Source: CAYRJD01 sp965205925 (GTDB lineage: Bacteria; Actinomycetota; Acidimicrobiia; Acidimicrobiales; Poriferisodalaceae). From it: a DNA stretch of 64,000 nucleotides. The notes under the pieces were generated by a model. The model saw only the letters and a program-made list of their open reading frames with translations, was not told where the DNA came from and searched no databases. Positions 42,391 through 51,612 of the stretch are shown in pieces; positions within the stretch are counted from its first letter, which is position 1, and each line of letters starts with the position of its first letter. Made by a program: the position numbers and the translations under genes. The DNA is taken from NCBI GenBank assembly GCA_965205925.1, contig OZ242183.1:1116001-1180000 (forward strand), written 5' to 3'.

Positions 42391-43542
42391 TTAACGGAGC
42401 TCCGCGAAAAACGCTCGCACATCTTCAACAAATAGCTCGGGTTGCTCAAACGCTGCGAAGTGTCCGCCACGCGGCATTTCCGTCCAACGTCGAATGTCGC
42501 TGTAGATCGATTCGGACCAAGATCGCACCGGGGGAATGATCTCTTTTGGAAATTTCGCTACCCCAGTAGGCACCGACACCGGGTCAGAACCTATTCTTCT
42601 GAAGCTCTCCCAATACAAGCGTCCGGAAGATCCCGCTGTTGCGTTCAACCAATACAGCATGATGTTGTCGAGCATTTCGTCCCGGCTTAGAGCGTTTTCG
42701 GGGTGACCGTCGCAGTCAGTCCACGCACAGAACTTTTCAAGTATCCAAGCCGCTTGCCCCGCGGGTGAGTCGGTTAGTCCGTAGGCAAGGGTTTGTGGCC
42801 GGGTTGCTTGCTGAGTGGAGTAGCCCGAATCCCACTTGAGATAGTGGTTAAACGCCTTTATAGCTTCTTCTTCATCAGGTGTGAGATCGCCTGCATCTTT
42901 TGGACGACCACCACCCATCACCATGTTGAGATGAATGCCTAGGCATTCATCGCGATGATGAGCACCGATGGCAGTGGTTACGCCCGCACCCCAGTCGCCG
43001 CCCTGCGCACCAAAACGGTCATAGCCCAAACCTGTCATCAGTTGCGTCCAGGCGTCGGCTATGCGTTCTACGCGCCAGCCAGTCTCACTTGGCTTGCCGC
43101 TAAAGCCATAGCCAGGCAGCGATGGGCAGACCACGTGAAAGGCATCGGCATCGTCGCCACCATGAGCAGCAGGGTTGGTGAGCGGTTCAATGACCTTGTG
43201 AAATTCGACGATCGAACCGGGCCAGCCATGCGTGAGCACCAACGGTATGGCGTCTTCGTTGGTGGAGCGAGCGTGGATGAAGTGAATGTCAAGGCCGTCA
43301 ATGGGAGCGGTGAACTGAGGGAAGCGGTTAAGTCTCGCCTCTTGAGCGCGCCAGTCGTAGGTGTTTGCCCAGTAATCGCAGACTTCTTGAACGTAGGAAA
43401 GTGGGGCACCCTGCGACCAGTCATCAACTGGCTCGGCATTAGGCCAACGCGTGTTGTTGAGCCGAGCGGTGAGGTCAGCTAGGTCGGCATCGGACACATC
43501 AATACGAAACGGTGTGCTTGTGAAGTTGGGTTGAGTAGTCAT
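42391..43542 (-). CDS. Epoxide hydrolase (EHN-type)
   Basis: A 383-residue epoxide hydrolase: an N-terminal EHN cap (FTSTPFRIDVSDADLADLTA and TRWPNAEPVDDWSQG) and an alpha/beta hydrolase core. HGWPGSIVEF is the oxyanion block, the Asp nucleophile is in GAQGGDWGAGVTTAIG, and the His in GGHFAAFEQPELFVEDVRAF. It should open epoxides to diols, as in microsomal-type enzymes. The 238 bases between its stop and the small gene at 42152 hold only short overlapping open frames that I do not accept as genes. Confidence 0.92.
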   Translation of the reverse strand: MTTQPNFTSTPFRIDVSDADLADLTARLNNTRWPNAEPVDDWSQGAPLSYVQEVCDYWANTYDWRAQEARLNRFPQFTAPIDGLDIHFIHARSTNEDAIPLVLTHGWPGSIVEFHKVIEPLTNPAAHGGDDADAFHVVCPSLPGYGFSGKPSETGWRVERIADAWTQLMTGLGYDRFGAQGGDWGAGVTTAIGAHHRDECLGIHLNMVMGGGRPKDAGDLTPDEEEAIKAFNHYLKWDSGYSTQQATRPQTLAYGLTDSPAGQAAWILEKFCAWTDCDGHPENALSRDEMLDNIMLYWLNATAGSSGRLYWESFRRIGSDPVSVPTGVAKFPKEIIPPVRSWSESIYSDIRRWTEMPRGGHFAAFEQPELFVEDVRAFFAELR

Positions 43543-43593
43543 TTGTTCAGTCTGTCAGTTGGAATACGATCAAGGCAAAGTCTGGGAGATTAG

Positions 43594-44715
43594 GTGAGCG
43601 TTAGACCACGAGCAGTAATTGATGGGCTGCCGGTGTACAAGCCAGGCAAATCAGCCGCTCAAGCAGAAGTGGGTTCCAACGCTGCATCGAGCACAACCAC
43701 CGAACAGCTGCCACCCATCAAGCTGGCTTCCAACGAAACGCCCTACACGCCGCTGCCATCGGTGCAAAAAGCATTGACCACCGCAGCGAATGACATCAAC
43801 CGTTATCCCGACCATCGCTGCATGGAACTGCGCCAAACACTGGCCGACAAGCTCGCGGTGAGCAACGCCAACGTAACGATTGGCGGTGGGTCTGTCGGAT
43901 TGTTGCAGCAACTGTTCTTGGCGTATGTGGACCCAGGCGACCAAGTGGTCTATCCCTGGCGCTCGTTTGAGATACATCCGGTTTACAGCGCCATAGCGCA
44001 GGCCGAGGCCATTGCCTTGCCGCTAGTGGATGAGGCGTTTGATTTGGAGGCGGTAGCCAAAGCCGTGACCGGCCGCACCAAGCTCGTGCTGCTATCAAGC
44101 CCGAACAACCCCACGGGCACGGTCTGCACCACTGAGCAGCTGCTGAAGTTTCTTGGATTAGTACCAGATGATGTGTTGGTGGTAATCGACGAGGCTTATC
44201 GGGAGTTTGTGACCGATCTAGCGGTGACAGATCCAGTTACCGAAATCCTTCCGCGCCATCAAAACGCGCTGGTGTTGCGAACCTTTTCCAAGGCTTACGG
44301 GTTGGCAAACCTGCGAGTTGGCTATGCCATTGGTGATGAGCAAGTCATCGCGACGCTGGACAAGGTGTGTGCGCCGTTTCTTGTTAGCGGCGTAGCGCAG
44401 GCGGCTGCGATTGCTTCGCTGCAACCAACCGCCGAGGCTGAGCTAGCCCAACGAGCGGCAGAGGTAATCGCCCAACGTGAGGCGGTGATGACTGCGCTGG
44501 TCAGTGCCGGGTGGCCAGTTACACCAAGTCAAGCGAACTTCATCTGGATGCGATTAGGTGAAGATGCGATGCCGACTTATAACCGTCTTGAGCAGTCTGG
44601 TGTGATTACGCGTCCGTTTGAGGGTGAGGGCGTGCGAGTAACGATCGGATCGCCCGCTGAGAACGAACGCTTCCTTGCCGCACTGGGCTCCTTTGAGCGC
44701 AATAAAGCCGAGTAG
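43594..44715 (+). CDS. hisC: Histidinol-phosphate aminotransferase
   Basis: A 373-residue PLP-dependent class I/II aminotransferase. Near the N-terminus is IKLASNETPYTPLPSVQKAL, then GGGSVGLLQQLFLAY, SSPNNPTGTVCTTEQLL and the PLP Lys in LRTFSKAYGLANLRVGYAIG. It catalyses a step in histidine biosynthesis; a role as an aromatic aminotransferase is also common in this family. The start is GTG at 43594, 51 bases from the divergent epoxide hydrolase. No other his gene is near. Confidence 0.9.
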   Translation: MSVRPRAVIDGLPVYKPGKSAAQAEVGSNAASSTTTEQLPPIKLASNETPYTPLPSVQKALTTAANDINRYPDHRCMELRQTLADKLAVSNANVTIGGGSVGLLQQLFLAYVDPGDQVVYPWRSFEIHPVYSAIAQAEAIALPLVDEAFDLEAVAKAVTGRTKLVLLSSPNNPTGTVCTTEQLLKFLGLVPDDVLVVIDEAYREFVTDLAVTDPVTEILPRHQNALVLRTFSKAYGLANLRVGYAIGDEQVIATLDKVCAPFLVSGVAQAAAIASLQPTAEAELAQRAAEVIAQREAVMTALVSAGWPVTPSQANFIWMRLGEDAMPTYNRLEQSGVITRPFEGEGVRVTIGSPAENERFLAALGSFERNKAE

Positions 44716-44797
44716 CAGTCTTGCTGGTTTGCGCATTTTGGCGCGCATAGTGTGAGAGCCGTGAGAGATTTTGTGGTAGCAAATTTGAAGGGTGCGG

Positions 44798-45871
44798 ATG
44801 TCTGACCGACTAATAGACACCGAAGGCATGCAGATAGTCGGCTACGAGGTTGAAGCGGTGGAGGAGTGGATCGGCACCAACACTGATGCGATAACGCCAC
44901 CATGCGATTGGACACGTCTTGAAGGTGGGCACAGCAACCTCACCTACAAGCTCACCGACAAAGACGCTCGCACCGCTGTTGTGCGGCGCCCACCCATGGG
45001 TGAACTGTTGCCAAAGGCTCACGACATGGGGCGCGAGTTCACGATCATCAGTGGGCTGCGAGACACAGAGGTGCCGGTGCCTGTAGCGCACGGCTACTGC
45101 GAAGATCCAGCAGTTACCGGAGCGCACTTTTATGTGATGAGCCATGTTGAGGGTCGTCCAATGTTTAGTCAAGAAGACGCGCAGGAGCACTTAAGTGAGC
45201 AAGCCCGTGCGAACGTTGCCGGGTCGTTTATGGACGTGCTGGCAGCACTGCACAGTGTTGATCCTGATGAGGTCGGCTTGGGAGATCTGGGCAAGCGTGA
45301 GGATTATGTAGGGCGTCAGCTTCGCACCTGGTATCGCAGCTGGACCGCTTCGGCAGATGCTGCAAAATATGACGATCCGGCCTTGCACGAGCTTCATGCG
45401 ATGCTTACCGAACGCAAGCCTGAGCAGGGTCCGGCTCGCGTGGTGCACGGTGACTACGGTCTGCATAACTGTCTGCTCAGTTCTGTTGGTGAGATAACCG
45501 CGGTGCTGGATTGGGAGATCTCCACGCTGGGCGATCCGCTGGCCGACTTTGCATATGCCCTAAACGGTTGGACTGAACAGGGCGATGATGTCGTCAACCC
45601 GGAAAAGGCCCCCACATTGCAACCCGGGTTTGGTACACGTCAAGAGTTGGTGCAGCGCTATGGCGAGCGCACCGGTGCGGATCTAAGCCAGCTCGATTAT
45701 TACGTTTGCTTTAACTATTGGAAGTCGGCTTGCATTATCCACGGTGTCTATGCCCGCTACATGAACGATCAGAAACCGACTGACGGTGTGGATCTTGACG
45801 AATACCGCGCACGGATCGGTTTAGGCATAAACAAAAGCAAAGAAGCAGCTAACGCCGTTCCTGCTGCGTGA
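44798..45871 (+). CDS. APH-family phosphotransferase (ACAD10/11-like)
   Basis: A protein of about 357 residues from the phosphotransferase/APH kinase fold. LEGGHSNLTYKLT, VVRRPPMGELLPKAHDMGRE, then the catalytic VVHGDYGLHNCLLS (HGDxxxxN) and metal-binding VLDWEISTLGDPLADFAYAL. This subgroup, with RRPPxGxLLPxAHDMxRE, is fused to or found near acyl-CoA dehydrogenases and may act on 4-hydroxyacyl compounds. ATG at 44798 has GAAGGG at a good distance; GTG at 44792 is an alternative. Confidence 0.9.
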   Translation: MSDRLIDTEGMQIVGYEVEAVEEWIGTNTDAITPPCDWTRLEGGHSNLTYKLTDKDARTAVVRRPPMGELLPKAHDMGREFTIISGLRDTEVPVPVAHGYCEDPAVTGAHFYVMSHVEGRPMFSQEDAQEHLSEQARANVAGSFMDVLAALHSVDPDEVGLGDLGKREDYVGRQLRTWYRSWTASADAAKYDDPALHELHAMLTERKPEQGPARVVHGDYGLHNCLLSSVGEITAVLDWEISTLGDPLADFAYALNGWTEQGDDVVNPEKAPTLQPGFGTRQELVQRYGERTGADLSQLDYYVCFNYWKSACIIHGVYARYMNDQKPTDGVDLDEYRARIGLGINKSKEAANAVPAA

Positions 45872-45878
45872 GTAGCGC

Positions 45879-46559
45879 GTGAGCACCTCGGGCGAGCGCA
45901 CCGATTGGAACCCGCTGCTGCGTGGCGAGTTCGACAAGCCGTACTGGCCGCTGCTGCAACGTTTCGTTGCAGATGAGCGTCAGCAAGGCGAGGTGTACCC
46001 ACCGCAAGATCAAGTATTTACAGCGCTGCATCTCACCGCTCACTCTCAGGTGAAGGTGGTGATTCTTGGGCAAGACCCGTATCACCAGCCAGGCCAGGCT
46101 CACGGGCTGTGTTTTTCGGTGAATCGAGGTGTGCGTACTCCGCCGTCGTTGGTGAATATCTACCAAGAGCTAGCTAGCGATCTTGGTTTAACTGCACCGA
46201 AGCATGGTTGTTTGGAGTCGTGGGCGCAGCAAGGCGTGCTGTTGTTGAATTCGGTGTTGACGGTGCGTGCTCGTCAGGCTGGTTCGCATAGAGGTAAGGG
46301 CTGGGAGCAGTTCACAGACGAGGTGATACTTGCTGTCAATGAGAAATCCGAACGGGTGGTGTTTATCTTGTGGGGAGCTTTTGCGAAATCAAAGGCGCCA
46401 CTAGTGAACACCGACAGACATGTGGTGATTGAGTCGTCTCACCCATCTCCGTTTAGCGCAGATAGAGGATTTTTTGGTAGCCGACCGTTTAGTCGAGCGA
46501 ACGAAGCGCTAGTCGCCGCCGGTCGTGAGCCGGTGGATTGGGGTCTGCCGCAGAACTAG
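45879..46559 (+). CDS. ung: Uracil-DNA glycosylase, family 1
   Basis: A 226-residue UDG that removes uracil from DNA. The catalytic motif VVILGQDPYHQPGQAHGLCF contains the active Asp, followed by TPPSLVNIYQELA; the leucine-loop motif is ESSHPSPFSADRGFFGSRPF. The start is GTG at 45879, seven bases after the kinase-like gene's stop, with no strong ribosome binding site. It is convergent with the VOC gene. Confidence 0.95.
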   Translation: MSTSGERTDWNPLLRGEFDKPYWPLLQRFVADERQQGEVYPPQDQVFTALHLTAHSQVKVVILGQDPYHQPGQAHGLCFSVNRGVRTPPSLVNIYQELASDLGLTAPKHGCLESWAQQGVLLLNSVLTVRARQAGSHRGKGWEQFTDEVILAVNEKSERVVFILWGAFAKSKAPLVNTDRHVVIESSHPSPFSADRGFFGSRPFSRANEALVAAGREPVDWGLPQN

Positions 46560-46569
46560 CTGCTAGTAG

Positions 46570-47202
46570 CTAGCGCAGTTCGACTCGGCCGTTTGGGCAC
46601 TCAAACACTGCGGAGATCTCGTCCGGTCCTTCATCTACGTCTATCGAAAGCCCGATCGCCGAATGCATCTGTCGCACAGTCGCCGGGTCAGCTGTCGAAC
46701 CATTTAGCGTGATCAGCGTTGCCCCAGTGGGTGTGACCTTGGACGGGTGAGTAGTGGCGCCCCAGTCGATCACGAACGGCTCTAAGCAAGTGTTAGCCGC
46801 AGCGTTGCGAGATAGCCGCCAGTGAATCTGCTCACCGTCGGGTTTGACCCTGCTCATGGCAGAAATCGGACCTGGATCGAAACCATGTGAAGCCATTGCT
46901 GTTGTGACCTCGTCAATGGTTTGCGGTGGTGTGGCGTGGATGCAAAAGCTAGCTAGGCGACCTTCTCCGGCCGCTAGATCGTCGACGCCAAATGGGCGTG
47001 GCACGTCGGGATCTGGTTGGTTTGGGTCGGGTGCGATTATCTCTAGATAGACGTTTTCGCCAAGCGACAGCAGCGCGTTGTAGGTACCTACACCTGGATG
47101 CGGCCCGCCCGGAGTTGCTTTTACGCCGGTGAGATCTTCAATGTGAGAGACGCCAGTAGCGAGATCGGTACAAGCAAAAACTAGATGATCAATATCAGCC
47201 AT
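46570..47202 (-). CDS. VOC/glyoxalase-like domain protein
   Basis: A 210-residue protein with the glyoxalase-like (VOC) layout: IDHLVFACTDLATGVSHIED, TYNALLSLGENVYLEIIAP, then a second half with WRLSRNAAANTCLEPFVIDW and ATLITLNG. It fits the glyoxalase-like domain (PF13468 type) seen in many actinobacteria. Function unknown. It is 66 bases downstream of the type I restriction operon and convergent with ung. Confidence 0.85.
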   Translation of the reverse strand: MADIDHLVFACTDLATGVSHIEDLTGVKATPGGPHPGVGTYNALLSLGENVYLEIIAPDPNQPDPDVPRPFGVDDLAAGEGRLASFCIHATPPQTIDEVTTAMASHGFDPGPISAMSRVKPDGEQIHWRLSRNAAANTCLEPFVIDWGATTHPSKVTPTGATLITLNGSTADPATVRQMHSAIGLSIDVDEGPDEISAVFECPNGRVELR

Positions 47203-47268
47203 TTGGCAATGCTACTTGTGCGGATAACCGCTTGGTCTGTTGGATACTGATGCAAGCTGGAGTATTCG

Positions 47269-50200
47269 TTAGTAGTTTTCCCTGATGTAGGCGTAAGCAC
47301 GGTCGAACAACTCTCCAGTTACTGGAAGTTCGTATTTCTTTAGCAACAGGCGTACTTCGCGTCTTACTCCTTGATCGCCAGGAGTAGATGATTGCCAGCC
47401 TGTTCCGCGTGAAGGATCCACGATCGCATCAACATCCATAACAATCCGTTCCAAGATTTCCGGCCGTTTATCTGGCGCGTACTCCAAGAAGATTTGTGTG
47501 AGAGCTCCTTGTCGAGGGTTAAGCACTTTGAATTCATCTAAGCGTCCCTCATCATCAGCACGCTCCGCTCGCACGACTTCACTAGCAACTTCCATCAGGT
47601 GTTTTAGAAAATCCACAGATGCCTCGGCATCGGCGATTTTTTTGGCTCGCAAGGCTTCCAGCCGCTCAGACAAAGTGCGCCACACACGATGCGGGTCTGT
47701 GCCTTCTGTGCGGCGACGAATACGTTCTTCTAGTCGGTCCAACACTTCCACTGCAGATGGAGGCGGTTTTTGGATGTCGGTTTCGGGAATGAGTGTTAGA
47801 TCATGCTCTCGCAGGAAATCCAGAGTTTCAGCGTCAAGAGCAATCTGATCCAAAGCGGTGCCGTCAATAGTTACGCCAGTGAGGTTCTCGTGAACTAGCG
47901 CCATGGTTTTGGCCCCTAGGCGGTGCCATAGCAGCATGTTCCCAACATTTGACGGAGCGATCGATGCGTAGACCTTTGCAAGAAAGTTGTAGCGACTCTC
48001 ATGCTCATTGAAACGCTCGTCGGGTGAAAGGAACTCGTAGAGGCCCTGACACTGCATGAATTCTTTAGCGAACTGTTGCCTGCTCTCGTCTCCTTTAAGG
48101 ATCTCCTGAGCGTTGGATATCCGAGCAAAAGTGGGTTGTGTGCGGTCGATCTTCTCGAACCGTTCCCAAGCGATATTGGTTGCATCTATAAGTTCGGTCA
48201 GTAGTACTTGTATGTCGCCTTCGTTTCTCTTTGGGAGAGCGGTGTGCTTGACTGCAACCGCACGGGCGAGATCCTCACCCATACCGACGTAGTCGACAAC
48301 AAGCCCGAACTGCTTCTCTTGCCCAGTGCGCTGGTTTGTCCAACGCCGGTTAGTACGACAAACCGCTTGAAAGAGCGTGTGCGCTCTCAGAGGCTTATCT
48401 AGATACATCACACCCTCAATTGGTGCGTCAAAACCAGTGAGCAGCTTGGCAGTCACGATGAGGAATTTCAACGGGTCATCTAGATCGCGGAAACGATTCT
48501 TGACGGCGGCTTCTTGATCTCGGTCAAGATCCCAACCGCTCCATTCCTGAGGATCACCTTTGTCAGTGGTCATGACTACTGTGGCTAGCTCGCCAGGCTT
48601 AAGAAGTTCTTTCAGTTCCTCGTAGTAGGCAACGCAGGTTGCGCGGTCGTACGCAACGATTTGAGCTTTCAGCCCTAGCGGAGCGATGCGTTCTCGATAG
48701 TGCGTGACGATGTCTTGGCACACGGCCCGTACTCGCTTCGGGTTCTGCACTACTACAGACTGATGCCCAGCCTTGCGGCTGATGAACTCTTTTTCCTCAT
48801 CGTCTAGATCTTCTTCTTCGGCGAGGCTGTCGAATGCTTGCTGAAGCACATCACCGTCAAAGTGAAAATTGACCAAACGGGTCTCAACGTGCACTGGCAA
48901 TGTGGCTCCGTCGTAGATCGATCGCTCAACTGAGTAGTGATTTAGTGCACCATCAGGATCATCGGGGTCGCCAAACATTGCCCACGTGTTGCGATCTTCT
49001 GATGAAATTGGTGTGCCTGTGAGCCCAATGAACTTGGCGTTTGGCACCGCAGCGCGCATGTTCTGTCCGAGCCGACCTTCTTGTGTGCGATGGGCTTCAT
49101 CCACCATCACCACGATGTTGTCGCGCTCGTTGAGCAGCCCAGCATCTTTGAAGCGGTAAATCGTGGTGATAATCACCCCGCGTGAATCTTCCGACAACAA
49201 TCGCCGCAAATCTTCTCTTGTTTGCGCCACCCTCATAGTGGGGATGCCTACCGACTCAAACTCTGAAGCGGTTTGTTCAATCAAGTCCAATCGATCCAGT
49301 ACCACAACGATCGTGGGAGCGTCTAGCTCCGTGTAGTGCCGTAGTTTCGCTGCTGCATATGCCATTGCAAACGTTTTGCCCGAACCTTGGTGGTGCCAGA
49401 CCAAGCCCTGCTGTTTGTTTGGATCAAGGCAGCGTTTCACGATGGCATCCACCGCCTCCACCTGGGGATAGCGCGGAATAATTTTCTGCCTTACGGCTCC
49501 CTGCGATGTGGGTCGAGACGAGTAGAGCGTGTAGTGCCGCAAAATATCCAACACCATTTCAGGGGTTAGCAGCAGCTCGGTGGAGCGCATCACAGCCGGG
49601 ATACCTTCCGGCAGCATGCTGTCCGTGGTCTTGGACCAGTTCAGCCACATCTCAGGTGGCTGTCGTACTGCCCCATAGCGAAAATCACGACCATCGGTCG
49701 CAAACGACAACACGTTCGGCACAAAGAAGGCAGGGGTCTTCATCTCATAGCCGTTGTGGATGTCCGTTGCTGCATTCAGCCACGAATTGTTTGTCATCGG
49801 TGCTTTGGTCTCTCCAACCACCAACGGAATGCCATTTACCCACAGCACAATGTCGTAACGGCGATGCTCTCTACCAGCATGGAAAGTTGCCTCAGCGCTT
49901 ACACGCAAGATGTTTGCACGAGGGTTATCGAAATCGATCAGTTGAACCTGAGAGTGCTGATCCATCCCTATGTATTTGCAGGCACGGCGGCCGCATAGCC
50001 ACGCCACGAATTCTTCATTGGCAGCCAAAAGCCCATCGTTTGGTGCTGACAGCAATACTGCAAGCAGCTTTGGAAGAACCTCTCCTGCGCGTGACGGTTC
50101 TTCAGCGATTTCGGGGTTCAGTTGAACCATTGCTGCTTGCAACTCATCGAAGCGGACTACTTCGTCGTACCGGCGACCAAGTTCCTCGTCGTCCAGTGCT

Positions 50201-50271
50201 AAATCCCAGCCAAGTTCCGCAAGTTTTTCGCACAGTCCGTTTTGGACGGTGCGTTCCACAAGATCGGTCAT
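47269..50271 (-). CDS. hsdR: Type I restriction enzyme R subunit HsdR
   Basis: A 1000-residue HsdR, the ATP-driven translocase and nuclease of a type I system. The N-terminal nuclease is marked by YDIVLWVNGIPLVVGETKAP (Asp and E-T-K). Helicase motifs: Walker A GLVWHHQGSGKTFAMAYAAA, DEAH box VVMVDEAHRTQEGRLGQ, GLTGTPISSEDR and DYVGMGEDLARA. The C-terminus is the helical HsdR coupling domain. ATG at 50271 overlaps the hsdS stop by four bases (ATGA). HsdR alone needs HsdM and HsdS, both off-frame here, so restriction may be silent in this form. Confidence 0.97.
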   Translation of the reverse strand: MTDLVERTVQNGLCEKLAELGWDLALDDEELGRRYDEVVRFDELQAAMVQLNPEIAEEPSRAGEVLPKLLAVLLSAPNDGLLAANEEFVAWLCGRRACKYIGMDQHSQVQLIDFDNPRANILRVSAEATFHAGREHRRYDIVLWVNGIPLVVGETKAPMTNNSWLNAATDIHNGYEMKTPAFFVPNVLSFATDGRDFRYGAVRQPPEMWLNWSKTTDSMLPEGIPAVMRSTELLLTPEMVLDILRHYTLYSSRPTSQGAVRQKIIPRYPQVEAVDAIVKRCLDPNKQQGLVWHHQGSGKTFAMAYAAAKLRHYTELDAPTIVVVLDRLDLIEQTASEFESVGIPTMRVAQTREDLRRLLSEDSRGVIITTIYRFKDAGLLNERDNIVVMVDEAHRTQEGRLGQNMRAAVPNAKFIGLTGTPISSEDRNTWAMFGDPDDPDGALNHYSVERSIYDGATLPVHVETRLVNFHFDGDVLQQAFDSLAEEEDLDDEEKEFISRKAGHQSVVVQNPKRVRAVCQDIVTHYRERIAPLGLKAQIVAYDRATCVAYYEELKELLKPGELATVVMTTDKGDPQEWSGWDLDRDQEAAVKNRFRDLDDPLKFLIVTAKLLTGFDAPIEGVMYLDKPLRAHTLFQAVCRTNRRWTNQRTGQEKQFGLVVDYVGMGEDLARAVAVKHTALPKRNEGDIQVLLTELIDATNIAWERFEKIDRTQPTFARISNAQEILKGDESRQQFAKEFMQCQGLYEFLSPDERFNEHESRYNFLAKVYASIAPSNVGNMLLWHRLGAKTMALVHENLTGVTIDGTALDQIALDAETLDFLREHDLTLIPETDIQKPPPSAVEVLDRLEERIRRRTEGTDPHRVWRTLSERLEALRAKKIADAEASVDFLKHLMEVASEVVRAERADDEGRLDEFKVLNPRQGALTQIFLEYAPDKRPEILERIVMDVDAIVDPSRGTGWQSSTPGDQGVRREVRLLLKKYELPVTGELFDRAYAYIRENY

Positions 50272-50843
50272 ACGGCTTCCAGCAAGGCGTCGTATGAGTC
50301 GGGTATTTCGTGTTCGCCTGACAGCAGGTTGATGAGCACACCATCTCGCAATGAGCGTGTGTGAACGATCGCCTTTTCGGTTGCTTGCAGCATCTGATCC
50401 GCCCCGCTGATGATTTCAATGATCCGCTGCTGTTCTTCAAGTGGCGGGAGATTCATCTGTATGGCTGCGACGTTTTTTCGAGAGATTTCACGGAAAGTAT
50501 TGCCAGTGGATCGAATTATGAATTCGCGAGTGTTTGCCTGACACCAATACATAGCGAATCGCGGCAGAAGATCTGACCCACATATCAACGATGTGAAGCC
50601 TTGATTGGTTGCTAAGGGCACGCCTGACAGCGCAACTGCTCCAATCGTGGCGCGTGAGGTAAGAAGCACGGTGTCAACCGGCAACATCTTTGCCGATGAG
50701 TTGGCAAGACCTTCTCTAGTGATTTTTCGAGCAGAGTCGTTGATGTAGTCGCCTTGGTTAGCGACAACTTCGGCTGGTGTTATCCAAATGATGTCGCCAT
50801 TCCAGTACTCAGGAGTCTTTGTTGATGGAGTTCCGCCTAACAC
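50268..50843 (-). CDS. hsdS: HsdS target-recognition module 3 (phase-variable)
   Basis: The C-terminal specificity module of the R-M operon: a target-recognition domain (LGGTPSTKTPEYWNGDIIWI and ATIGAVALSGVPLATNQGF) and the closing coil LPPLEEQQRIIEIISGADQM. The frame begins upstream, at the poly-C tract 50899-50907, with EKEWRQVALGDVVEIV, so the protein should be joined to earlier sequence. As written, nine Cs keep it out of frame; ten or seven would join it to the stretch read from a GTG at about 51007. Here only a GTG at 50843 lies in frame, an unlikely natural start. Its stop overlaps hsdR. Confidence 0.85.
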   Translation of the reverse strand: MLGGTPSTKTPEYWNGDIIWITPAEVVANQGDYINDSARKITREGLANSSAKMLPVDTVLLTSRATIGAVALSGVPLATNQGFTSLICGSDLLPRFAMYWCQANTREFIIRSTGNTFREISRKNVAAIQMNLPPLEEQQRIIEIISGADQMLQATEKAIVHTRSLRDGVLINLLSGEHEIPDSYDALLEAV

Positions 50844-50898
50844 AATCTCAACGACGTCACCGAGCGCTACCTGACGCCATTCTTTCTCTGCTTGCTCT

Positions 50899-50907
50899 GG
50901 GGGGGGG
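50899..50907. repeat. Poly-C tract of 9 (coding strand) between HsdS modules 2 and 3
   Basis: Nine G on the plus strand, thus nine C in hsdS. The frame that encodes EQAEKEWRQVALGD downstream joins the vestigial frame ELLTPPP upstream only if the run is 10 or 7. With nine, module 3 is out of frame. Homopolymer runs of this size in hsdS genes slip during replication in NgoAV-type systems. Confidence 0.85.
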
Positions 50908-51612
50908 TCAGTAGTTCTGTGAGGAGCGCTTCACGAGAGATTTCGGCTTTGATGGCAGATTGGCCTTGTGCCTCGATGTAGGCGTCGACCGAATCAAGGA
51001 GTTCCACGATGCGTCTCTGCTCCTTGAGAGGGGTATTAGGACTTCAGTTTCCAAGTAATTGCCCAGATCCAGATTGCGAATATTGGTGCCACGCTGGTGT
51101 TCAAATGCCTTCCCTTGACGATGTAACGACCAAAGCTCATAGAAAAGAAATTTCGGTACCACTTCGTCTCTGTCTGCCCTGAGCAGGGTCAAGAAGTTTG
51201 AGAACGAAGAAGGCTCTTGGCCAATTTCACTCACATACACGACCCGCCCCGGCAATGTTGGAGTGCCAGCACTCTTTTGAATCAGGATGTCTCCTTCTTC
51301 AAGTGTGCGGCTTGCTAACTGTTTCTTAGTCAGAGAACGAGTTGCCCCAGCAGGCTTAATCAAGACACCATCGTTTGTGAACTCAGTCTGTCTGAATACT
51401 TGAACATCGATCTCGCTTTCCCCGAAGTTCTTGCCCCATACACCACCTAGTTTCTTTGAAAGCAAAGCTGAGAGCGTTACCTGACGCCATTCTTTACGCA
51501 TGTCAGGCGGTCTTAGGAGCTCGACGAGCAACGCTTGGCGGGCTGTCTGGCCAGTTGTGAGTTGCTGTTCGAGAGCGTCGAGGTAGGTGTCGATTGATTC
51601 GATGAGATCCAC
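50908..51612 (-). CDS. hsdS: HsdS target-recognition module 2 (phase-variable)
   Basis: The second specificity module. From the tract at 51630 it starts with the spacer helix DLIESIDTYLDALEQQLTTG, then MRKEWRQVTLSALLSKKLGG and a recognition domain with IDVQVFRQTEFTNDGVLIK and GDILIQKSAGTPTLPGRVV. After VLIPL the tail is garbled (SRSRDASW...) compared with the expected KEQRRI coil, which survives in another frame. The stop lies directly before the third tract. Either the GTG at 51612 or ATG at 51501 could start it alone. Added to module 1 (one extra C) it makes a 381-residue two-domain HsdS. Confidence 0.85.
   Translation of the reverse strand: MDLIESIDTYLDALEQQLTTGQTARQALLVELLRPPDMRKEWRQVTLSALLSKKLGGVWGKNFGESEIDVQVFRQTEFTNDGVLIKPAGATRSLTKKQLASRTLEEGDILIQKSAGTPTLPGRVVYVSEIGQEPSSFSNFLTLLRADRDEVVPKFLFYELWSLHRQGKAFEHQRGTNIRNLDLGNYLETEVLIPLSRSRDASWNSLIRSTPTSRHKANLPSKPKSLVKRSSQNY

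Noticed and set aside
49506..50297. Long plus-strand open frame of 263 codons.
   Set aside because: It lies fully opposite hsdR, whose helicase and nuclease motifs are clear, and shows no protein-like features.
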